From Coniferiporia sulphurascens (lineage: Eukaryota > Basidiomycota > Agaricomycetes > Hymenochaetales > Hymenochaetaceae), in NCBI GenBank assembly GCA_002794785.1, contig NBBA01000020.1, positions 496,001 through 560,000 on the forward strand: DNA of 64,000 bases, given 5' to 3'. The position numbers and the translations under genes were made by a program. The notes under the pieces were generated by a model. It had not been told where the DNA came from. It made no database searches and saw nothing but the letters and a program-made list of their open reading frames with translations. Positions 54,916-64,000 of this stretch are shown here, in pieces. The first letter of the stretch is position 1. Each line of letters opens with the position of its first letter.

Positions 54916-57900
54916 TGCGGTCGTTGGCGACGGCGAGGAGAGAGGGGGGTAGTTGCAGCAAGGAGGAGGGAAGGGAAGAAAGTGGGGGGAGAGGGAAAGG
55001 GGAGGAGGAACAAAGGGCCTGAGGGGGGAGGAGGGGGCGACTATTTGGCGGGAGGTGCCAGTCGCGCGGTGGCCCGCCGGCGGGCGGCAGCCGCAGCGCC
55101 GAACGCATCTGCCTTCCTTCCTCATCAGGAAGATGACGTACGGCGCGGCACCGCGCGGACAGGGCCCGCATACCGTATCCGGGTATCGGCCCAACAGGCC
55201 CCCGGGCCACCGCACTGCGTCTGCGCAGCGCTGCGCCCGTGCAGCCGCCCCCCATCAGCCGTGGCCGGCCCGCGGGCGCGCGGACGTCCGGGCGAAGCGA
55301 AGCGCCTCACCTCGCGGGGGCCCCCGGCCAGCGCGAGCGCCGGCGCCTGCGGACCTGGTATTGGCAGCCCGCCCGGGGCCGAGGCGAGAGAGCGAGTCCC
55401 GCTGACCGATTCCCGATGCGGCGCTTCGCTCCCACCGGACGTTCGGCGCAGGCGAGAAGCGCAGCAGGCCATGCCACGCCACGCCACGCCACGCCAGCGG
55501 TCATCCATCGCTCGCCCATCGCTCGCCCATCGCCCACACCCAAAGCCCTGCCCACTAAGCGCCCCCGCACCGCATGCGCAGCACTCCCTCCGGCCGCCGT
55601 CCCCTCATCTTCCCTTCCATCTCTTCTTTCTTCTTCTCAAAACGACCCTGCCTCTTGCTCCGCGCCCAGCCCGCTGCCTCGCCTCCACCGCACCCTCGCC
55701 TCCCCCGCGCCTCCCTCAGCCTAACCCATCGCGGCCCATCGGCCCATCGCCCTCCCCGATCATGACAAATCAGCCTCCCCGCGCGCGAGCGGGGGGTCAG
55801 GCAGGGCCGTGTGTGTCCGGGAATTCCCATTCGTGACGTCTTTCCCTCTCTCATCCCACCTAGTCACACGCCGCGCCGGAAACTAGGGGCAACTGCTCAA
55901 CTGCGCCCGCGCTTCCCGATCGCAACAACACGGCACCCCACGCGCGCGCTGGGTCCAGTCTAAATATATATTCCGGCGGGAGCAGTTGCGTTGCGCGTAC
56001 CACACTGCACACCCTCTCCGGGACCCCAAAGCCCAGGACCCAAGACCCAGCACTCAGGGACCCAGCACCCAGGACTTCAAAGACCCCCTTCGACATCCCC
56101 GCCCGCCGCCCATCACTATTAATATCAACCCCTCCTAAAAATATAAGTATGAGGCCAGCTACGCAAGCAATACCCGATACCCCTTTTATCAAAATATCAA
56201 AGTGCGGAGTTATTCACCCTTATTTGTTTATTTCCAGGTTCCAGCAGGTGAAAGCAGCAAGCACGCTGGTGCAGCGAAGCAAGACATCCGTCTACACTTG
56301 GCGTGATGTTCCTATACGTCTCCGTCGTCTCCAGAAAGGGTCGTATTCATCAGCAATTTGCTTCTCGCTCAAACTGGAAGTCTATAAAAATACAACGCGA
56401 TGGCGGGTCACGGAAGCAATTTAAAAAGTGATGGGGAGTTCGGAGGTGAGTCCGTGACCTTATTTGAAAACTACTCAAAAAAAAATTTAGGACGTATCGC
56501 GTATAAATTGAATTGACGCTGACGACTCTGAACAACATTGTTTCCACATGTATTCCTGCGCCTTGCCCGCCCGGCGCCAAACGCCAGCACCACCAGGAAA
56601 GGTACAGTACATCAACGTGATCACCCAAAAGAGGTCGTTTGCCTTGTATAACAGCGAAGAGGGCGCATAGCTACAGGTAGGTGCGAAGATACCTTATTCA
56701 AATGGCGAATGGCGAATGGAAAGCCGAGCTTTCCAGACTTCATGCCGCTAAAAAAAATCCGCGCCGTCAATGAAAGGTCTGCGCCCCGAGGTTGAAAGGT
56801 CGTGAGGTATTATACTCATGCAAGCGTCTTACTACTATGATTAACGTGTACGACTGATTAACTGCTTGCTGGCGTTACGATCGAGATAAGACTTTTCTCT
56901 CGCGGTCCACCGGGTGAGTGACCAGTTGAAGAATCATTCCCGGGTCAATGACAATTAATAGACAGGGCGGGCAGGCGGGTGTACTAGTCCTCCCAAAAAA
57001 AAAGGGACAGAGATTTTATTTTCTACACTAATACTATACACTGGCACTTGAACCGCGACTTACTTATGCCAGTACTAGTGTTGTCCGCCGGCATAGTAAA
57101 CTTCACCGTTCTCTGGTGAACAAGCCTGGGGATAGTCTCTGGATGGTTCCTGGGTGGTCCGAGTCGCCGATTGATTTCAACAGACGGTTCCCCGGAGCCG
57201 GAGCCGGAGCTGCTCCGCCAGTGGTTGACGAGTGGGGGGAAGAGAATGCATCGATTAAATTGTCTGGAGTGCCACGGACTCGGACTCGAGTCCTAGACCC
57301 GCAGACTAACACACTCGTCAGCGAATCCCAGACAGTTCAGGGATTCGGTGATGTATGGCGAACACTTCGAGTGATGGCTGACACTTCGGGGATGCAAGGT
57401 CTCGGCGATGATAAGTACTAATGATCAGGATCGAAGATACGTCATCGAAAGAAAAGAAAGAAAGAAAAGAAAAAAAGGGATTTAGAATCAGAAATGATTA
57501 TGTATGACTTTGAGTAGATAGAACCAAGGTCCAAATTTTGAATTGAGTTTCAAGGTATTGGTGTGTAGAAAGCAAGTATTAGAACGGGCTTTCTGTTCCT
57601 TGCTGCAGTGGATGTATATGTACTGTACGATAGATGCGGATGTGGATGTAGTTGGGTTTGGACTCGGGCTCGGGTTCAAGTTAGAACTCAGACTCAGACT
57701 CGGACTTAGAGATAAGGACGAACATCCCACCAGCGAACGTAGGGTGGGACCAGGAGTCGATGCAAGAAAGCTTAAGCTCGAGGGGAAGGCTGAGCTGGGG
57801 CAGGCCCGGGTGCGACGCCGGGTCCGCAGCTACGGCCGCCACAAAGGGCCAGGGAGAAGCAAAAAAGAAAAAATAGCGATTTTTTTTAAATCTATAGAAG

Positions 57901-58269
57901 GACGATGAGAAACAGAAAAATGCACAAGTGTCAAATACTGTACTGTATGTAGACCCCCAATTTTTTGGAGGTAGGCGCATTATTATGAAGATAGATACAG
58001 TACATACCTTGTCAGAGACGAATAGCATCGGTGTTGAGCTTTACTATTGTATGCCCTCTCTTACGCAGCCACACCAACAAACAAGAAAAAATGAATATTT
58101 TGGCAATTTGTTTTTGTAGAATCTTGAGGTGTTTTCGGCTTAAGAGAAGTTTTTGTTTCGGGTAAGAGAGGGAATACGATACCTAGTAGATACAAGTTAT
58201 TGGATATTTGTAAGAGGGGAGGCCACGATGAATAATACAACTGCGCACCACTGACAGGTCGGAGGTCCG
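54916..58269. other. 3.3-kb region without a supported gene
   Basis: 54,916-55,860 is very GC-rich, with several overlapping open frames on both strands that look like composition effects. A CCACG pentamer run lies at 55,473-55,495. It likely includes the GATA-like gene's promoter and 5' UTR. An open stretch at 57,116-57,421 (GWSESPIDFNRRFPG ... LRVMADTSGMQGLG) could be a gene tail, but it lacks an ATG and clear exons. The rest shows nothing recognisable. Confidence 0.45.
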
Positions 58270-59716
58270 CGTTCCGCTTACGGCAAGGCGCTGCCCGTCG
58301 CTGCTACTGTCTGTGCTTCGCTTGAAATCAAAGATGAAGAAGAAGAACAAAGGAGAAGGACGGCCCGGGGGAGTGCGCTCCTTTTCCTCTTGCCCACCGG
58401 CGTCTTTGACCGCCCGTGAACGGTGTGCCTCTCCTCAAGACTAGGCAAAGTCTCAAAGGAAGGGAAAAAACGGAGAACGCAAAACGCGAACCGGGAATAT
58501 AAACGCGAAAAAAAAAACCTATTTAAAGGACCACCGCATGCGCAGCGGCGCGGGGGTGGTGGGAGCCCATGGCCCGGCACCGTACCGCCGTCCTAAATAC
58601 CCCGGCGGCGTACGCCACCCCGCATCAACTCTAATGGTCGCGCCGGTCGCCATATATGTACATCCATGGCACCCAATACAATACAATACACTACAATACA
58701 ATACAAATACACCACAATACAATGCGATATAAATACAATTGACCCGTCCCCACCCACGAAAGCGCCGTCCGGGGTCCACCCCAGGCACAAGGCCAAGAAC
58801 CCCTGGAAGCCGAAGCACCGCCCCTGGCCCATTCCTCATAAAGGAACGCTGGCGCTCGGCCCGACCCGACATGGGGTGGCGGAGCGCGTTAATGGATATT
58901 AGTCAGCCCATGGGGGCGGATATTCAGTTCCGCCGACTGCGGTAGGCGCTCGCTGGCGTGCGATCGGGTCGCACGCCGCTTGCCGCTTGCGGGCCTGCGG
59001 CGCGCCCGTCTCCGTCCCCGTGTTCCATGCGCTTCTCGCCATCCAACGCCGAACGCTGAACTCCCCCTCTCCCTCTCTACTTCCTTTCGCGATGGGGGGG
59101 TTCCTTTTCCTGATATTTTTGATGTCTGAGGCTTGTCGTCGTCTCCCCTTGTGGCCATCACGACGAGGGCCCTCGCCCTCTTCGGCGCAGCGCGCGCAAC
59201 CGTGCATCATCACGCATCATGATCCACGGCTCACGGTCCACGGTCCACATCCGCCCGATTCCCGATTCCCGTTCCTCCCGTCCTCGCCCTCGCCCCTCGC
59301 CGCGGCCGCGGCGCACGAGCTAGATCAGGACTCAGGAGCACCGGACCCGTGCCGCTCGGCGGGTTTCGTGCCCCCAAATTTACGTGTTTCCGGCTGCCAG
59401 TATGTGTGCGCCACGATCGCAGCCGCAACCGCGCCGCAGATCATGATGGACCACGAATGTGCGAACGTTTTGGCCTGTAGACCGTTGTGGACCGTGGCGC
59501 GATGCTCAATGCGGCGTCATGATCCGAGTCGCACGTCGGTGGGTCGCCAGGGCTCCGGGCACCCGTCCCGCCACTACTACCGCCACCCGTCAGCACCACC
59601 ACCACTGTCCCGCCTCCCGCATATGGCACCTCACAAATACACGTACAAACACACGTGGGCGCTCGGAGTTCGCCGCCGTTTGCAGAAAGAAAATAAAAAA
59701 GGGAGTTACCACGCCC
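58270..59716 (+). repeat. dispersed repeat R1, copy B
   Basis: Same orientation as copy C (63,090-64,000) and inverted relative to copy A. Shared pieces are CCCGGCGGCGTA, CCCCGCATCAACTC, the ATACA run at 58,674-58,720, GCGTTAATGGATATTAGTCA, CCGAACGCTGAAC and GGACCCGTGCCGCTCGG. Borders are approximate. Confidence 0.72.
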
Positions 59717-59889
59717 ACAGGAAGCCTAACAAAATATGAAGCAAATTTATATTTTCAAAATACACAAGTGAAACCGACAAGTGTAGTGTAGACAACTACC
59801 AACCTTCCAATAACACAATAGCATGTTCATATGGTTTCTGTACCATGGCAGGACAAACAGGCAATATGCTCACAGTTTCCTATGTACCA

Positions 59890-61538
59890 CTACAAGACCT
59901 GATTTTCCAGTATACCAAGATTCCTCAGAGACTTACTAAGGAGTGATTCATATACATTTGGAGATCTCAGAGCAAGCCTCCTATATAGTTCAACAGCCTC
60001 CTGAATGGCACCTACTGCTTTCTGGTGCTCCCCAGTTTTAGACAAGTAGATGGTCAGATTATATAAAGACAAAGCCAGGTCTGGCTCAAACACCTCTGGG
60101 CTTCTCCCAGCAAGCTTCCTCCTGAGCTGGACTGCTTCCTGGATGGGTTCCATGGCCATCTGGTGCCCCATAATAGCAGACAAGTGGCTGGACAGATTAT
60201 TTAAAGACAAAGCCAGGTCAGGCTCAAACCCCTCTGGGCTACTCTCAGCAAGCCTTCTGTAGAGCTGGACTGCTTCTTGGATGGAACCTACTGCTTTCTG
60301 GTGCTCCCCAATAGCAGACAAGCAGATGGACAGATTATTCAATGACATAGCTAGATCTGGCTCAAAAAATGCAGAATTTTGTTCTGAGAGACCTCTGGCA
60401 ATTGAACAACATATTTGGGAAAGGAGAAGTGCTTCGCTTCTAAGACCCAAAGACATCCCCAAAATGTTCGAGAGCTTGGTTGCTCTGTGTAGCCATGTAA
60501 TTGCAGGCATCTCAGGGTCTTTCCTCCTGACAACCTCGAGCAGAGAGTACGTCTCTTGTACCGCATTGACTCTGTCTGCAGCCGGGTCCTTGAACGAAGG
60601 ATGAAAAATATTTACACCAGAATATTTATAGCCATCTAGAGGGACTGCCCTCTCTGCGTGAAACATCTCCTCACTGCCTTCCAGAGCAGCCTGCAGACAT
60701 TTAACTTTAATAGCCAAAATCCTATGCTCCGCTTCCTTCTCCTCATCGACATCGTCGAGCTCCTACAAATAACCATATTAGTAAAATCTCGATTCAAACC
60801 TTGCAGTATGCGTACGAGATTTGCTTCGTGAAGAACTTCCCCCTCTCGGTGGTCGACATGACGTTTGTACCGAAGAGGGCTCCCGCCTGAGTCGGGTCCT
60901 CCTGAGCTGCAGAGACCCGAGCATCTAGAGACTTTTGTAGTGCCGCAATTTGACCTTCAATTTGCACGCTATGAGTAACGGTATTGAGATTGTGATTGAT
61001 GCCATTTGCAGCCTCCGAGACAAATACTAAGTGTGCCGACCATATCCGCAGTGCCGAAATCACTCACTAGGAATCTCATATAAGCGTGGTCAGCCTCCTT
61101 CCGGATCTCCTCAATCTGCTGCGTGATGTCGTTGACATTAAGCACTCGAATCTTGACACGATCAACATAACCCCGAAAGCCAGTCCGCGTCCTGTAAATC
61201 CCCTCACAACCACGCAGCAGCCCACTGAGCTCACTAGTTGGCAGAGTTCAGAGTTGTTTTTAGAAGAGATTAATCGTGGGTTGATTACCTTTTCAATAAA
61301 GCAATTTCTTTGTTTAGCGCTGGCAGGCTATCGCTGACGCGACCCTTCCGGAGGTCTTCGAGCTTCTGGATATCTTTAACGAGCCGTTCGGATGCCCCGA
61401 GGAGATTGGTCTTGTTCTTGGCATTCTGTTAAAGCCATGATCAATGCTGTTTACGCATAAGCGGCTGCAAAGACAAACTTTATCAATTAAGTCTTTGATT
61501 TTCATAGCAACAGATACGATGGTAGAGGCGTATTCCAT
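59890..61538 (-). pseudogene. helical N-terminal domain plus TPR protein, right copy, one frameshift
   Basis: Minus-strand exons 61479-61538, 61289-61425, 61068-61233, 60816-61012, 59890-60762 mirror the left gene. It starts MEYASTIVSVAMKIKDLIDK, and the linker has ALFGTNVMSTTERG and LQAALEGSEEMFHAERAVPL. It has three TPR units instead of four. Exon 4 is 197 nt against 198 on the left: one base is missing in GAGAGGGGGAAG (about 60,840). This puts the rest out of frame unless it is a base-call error; with it restored the gene has 478 codons. The last exon itself is fully open. Confidence 0.7.
59953..60366 (-). repeat. three tandem 138-bp TPR-coding units
   Basis: Exactly 3 x 138 bp, each starting FEPDLA[ML]SL. 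They are more diverged from one another than the units of the left gene. Confidence 0.85.
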
Positions 61539-63089
61539 GTTTACTAATGAACTATAAGACGGCGTTCAATGGAAATTCAGAGTATATCAAAACTAGCTGG
61601 AGATTACCTTTGCTACACAGGTACGCATAAGCAGCACAGAAATACGCCAAACCAAGAAACGCAGACAATCAGATGGGCATGACCGGTTGCTGATGGCGAA
61701 CACGTACGGGAATAGAGTATCTGCTATAATCTCAGTTCAGAAAGACGGACAAAATTGAGCGGGACAATTGACCTTGACGGGCTGAGAGCTAGAGCCAACC
61801 TGGGGAACACGAGAGGCTCGGGCTCGGGCACAAGAGACAGAGATCAGGGTCGCTCGTGAAAGCACTGCGAAGATTGAGTAAGCAAGCCTTATTGCATTTC
61901 TCACGGATATCTGTGCGAGGTATGCGACGGAATAGGCGAATGTGCCTGGTGCAACGAGAAATCACTTGAGAACAAAGCTAGATTGAATAACTGGACGTTG
62001 ACGATGGTTGAAGGACACGATTGAAGGCTTTTGGTTGAGTTTGAGGACGACGATGGGCGTAGTATTGGTAGAAAGCAAGACGAGTGATAGACCATCCTTG
62101 TGTACTAATATTGGCACAGATTTAGACAAGTTGAAACTCCGCCATCTCCTGATCCTGATCCTGCTCGTCACGTCCATTGATTTTACTCTGGCTACGCAAC
62201 GAGCTCGAAATTAAAATGATAGCGATATCAAAATGGCCGTGCGCATCGACCCAGACTCAAAGGATGTCACTCGACGGGACGCTCCGAGTGGTAATGAAAG
62301 CACATATGTCGCTGGGCGGAACCTCTGGTATGTGCCGTCTGTAGTGTGGATGCTGCGCCCGTGTGCTGAAGATATTCGCTAAAGCAATACACTCATTAGT
62401 GGCGAATAGACGTACCCCTGCGCCTTGTTGAACTGAAAACTGACGGCCGGGCAGGCAGTGTACCATCTGCACCGAAATCGGCCTGGCGCCCTTCGCGCTC
62501 TGCGCACCGCCACGTACCATGGCGCAGCCATCGCTGCTGAGTCGTGGGCGCGATCCTTTCCAGCCAGGAGATACCGGAGCGTGGGCGGGCTTCCAGGTGA
62601 ACGTGCCCTTTGACCGCTAGGAGCATTTTGGTGCATTTAGCGTGTCTGCCGGTGTCTTTGCTCTGGGTGATCACAGGTTAGTACGTTGCTACTCTTATAT
62701 CTATTTAATGATCTCTTTCGCTGAGGTTTTTAGTAATACATCCCACAAAACTCAAAAACACAATCGAGATGAGGGAAGGCGGAAACGAGACGATTCTACG
62801 AGGTGAGATCCATCGGTTATTATCTCACGATATTTACTTCCTTTTCCGCTACGCGGACGTGAATGGTTGTATTGCTAGTGTGGTGGAAACTTCTACTGGA
62901 ACAAAATGACGCAAGCTAACGGATGCCCTCCCCGGTAACTCGTACTGCAGAACAAAACCATTGCGACCACGAGCGCGCACATTGTTAATGCGCTATTCTG
63001 ATAGTCTCGCGCGTGCGAGGGCGTCGATGAAGTTATGCTCTACGAAGGAGAAGGACAGGCTCAGCAGTGCGCGATCTTTTTCTTTATGC
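61539..63089 (-). other. upstream region of the right TPR gene
   Basis: Homologous to 37,946-39,413 reversed, with indels, including an extra stretch near 62,470-62,530 that is absent on the left. No open frame is conserved between the two. It probably holds the promoter of the right TPR gene. Confidence 0.5.
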
Positions 63090-64000
63090 GCGTCGGTGTC
63101 TTTGACCGCCCGTGCATTAGTGCGCAGGGCCCCGGCGTGGAGTCTTAAAGAATCGAAAATCGAAAATCAAAAATCAGAGACGCAAAACGCAAACGCAGGT
63201 GTAAACTCAAAAGAACCCATAAAAAGGACCATCGCATGCCCAGCGGCGCAGGAGGTGTTAGGGACCGCTGTCCAGGCTCGGCACCGCCGTCATGGTACCC
63301 CGGCGGCGTATGCTACCCCGCATCAACTCCAACGGTCGCGCCGTGCTCCATATATGGATCCCCTTTACACCGCAATACAATACAATACAAAGCAATGCAG
63401 TAGCAACATAGAATACACACAATTGACCCATCTGGATAACGCCGTCCGGGGTCCCCCAGGGCACAAGTCCAAGGAGCCCTAGAAGCCGAAGCTCGCTCCG
63501 GCCCTCTCGCCTCCCTTTATTCCCCATAAAGGTCGCTGGCGCTCGGTCTGACCCGACATGGGGCGGCGGAGCGCGTTAATGGATATTAGTCAGCCGCGGG
63601 CGGATATTCAGTTTCGCCGACGGCGGCAGGCGCTCGCTGGCGTGCGATCCGATCGCACGCTACTTGCGGGCCAGCGGCGCGCCCGTCTCCGTCCCCATGC
63701 GCTTCTCGCCATTCAACGCCGAACACTGAACCCTCCCTCTCTCCTTTCCCTTTCGCGATGGGGGTTTCTTCTCTTGATATTTGATACTCGTGTCGCCGTC
63801 GTCTCCTTTCGTGGCCATTACAACGAGGCCCCCATCTCTTCTCTTCGGAGCAGCGCGCGCGCAATCGCGCATCATCACGCATCATGATCAACCCAGCCAG
63901 TTACAGTCCATCCGATTACCGTTCCTCCCGTCCTCGCCGCGGCCGCGGCGCACAATTAGATCAGGACTCAGGAGTACCGGACCCGTGCCGCTCGGTGGGT
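63090..64000 (+). repeat. dispersed repeat R1, copy C (cut by window end)
   Basis: Matches copy A reversed (37,738-37,945 followed directly by 31,286 down to about 30,640) and copy B directly. It contains the LINE empty site at 63,318-63,331 (reverse of ATGCGGGGTAGCAT) and an ATACA run at 63,375-63,395. Confidence 0.75.

Larger units (their letters stand above)
59717..63089. repeat. right arm of the inverted duplication (mate 37,946-41,411)
   Basis: Reverse-complement counterpart of the left TPR unit: upstream region, five exons and 3' flank. It is bounded by R1 copies B and C in direct orientation. Confidence 0.8.

Noticed and set aside
54257..55836. Several long GC-rich frames on both strands at the 5' end of the GATA-like gene
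   Set aside because: Only the minus-strand frame continues through matched splice phases into the zinc-finger exons. The others have no motif and end at random.
57116..57421. Open frame of about 100 codons as a gene
   Set aside because: It begins with GTG only, and no upstream exon, splice signal or recognisable domain supports it. It is noted only as a possible tail fragment.

Overview
The window looks like nuclear DNA of a filamentous basidiomycete, probably an agaricomycete. Genes are intron-dense, with introns of about 45-60 nt, GT-AG ends and CTAAT-like branch points. Coding exons are GC-rich, and every recognisable family is fungal or generally eukaryotic. I cannot name the species.

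Positions 1-25,956 are ordinary, tightly packed genes. In order they are: the 3' part of a coiled-coil protein with a duplicated Cys/His module; an Hrp1/Nab4-type RNA-binding protein (-); a GH85 endo-beta-N-acetylglucosaminidase (+); an ATAD2/Yta7-type AAA-bromodomain chromatin ATPase (-); an SH3 protein (-); the CCAAT-binding subunit HAP5/NF-YC (-); methylthioadenosine phosphorylase (-), divergent from the PdxT/SNO1 glutaminase of vitamin B6 synthesis (+); IMP dehydrogenase (+); and a secreted intradiol ring-cleavage dioxygenase (+). Exon joins were worked out by hand from splice signals and frame, and nearly all totals close to whole codons.

Positions 25,957-50,800 are accessory, repeat-rich DNA. 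They hold short C-terminal gene fragments and a 6.4-kb LINE (31,287-37,723) with a 14-bp target-site duplication that splits an older repeat, called R1 here. Next comes a gene (39,414-41,210) for a helical N-terminal region plus four near-identical 46-residue TPR units. Then follows a nest of LTRs from three families, several of them solo LTRs with clear 5-bp duplications. One family (about 1.34 kb) carries an ORF of about 212-217 codons inside the LTR, upstream of a TATA box.

Positions 50,814-54,915 hold one large minus-strand gene with a GATA-like zinc finger. Positions 58,270-64,000 mirror the left accessory block: a second, inverted TPR gene with three repeats and a frameshift lies between two direct copies of R1. 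The mirrored TPR genes with different repeat numbers, and the ORF-bearing LTRs, are the least ordinary things here.

Several otherwise intact genes need a single-base correction to read through: ENGase, the dioxygenase, the GATA-like gene (two sites), the LINE ORF2 and the right TPR gene. Most of these sites lie in or beside short homopolymers. That pattern suggests consensus errors in the assembly, at least in the housekeeping genes.
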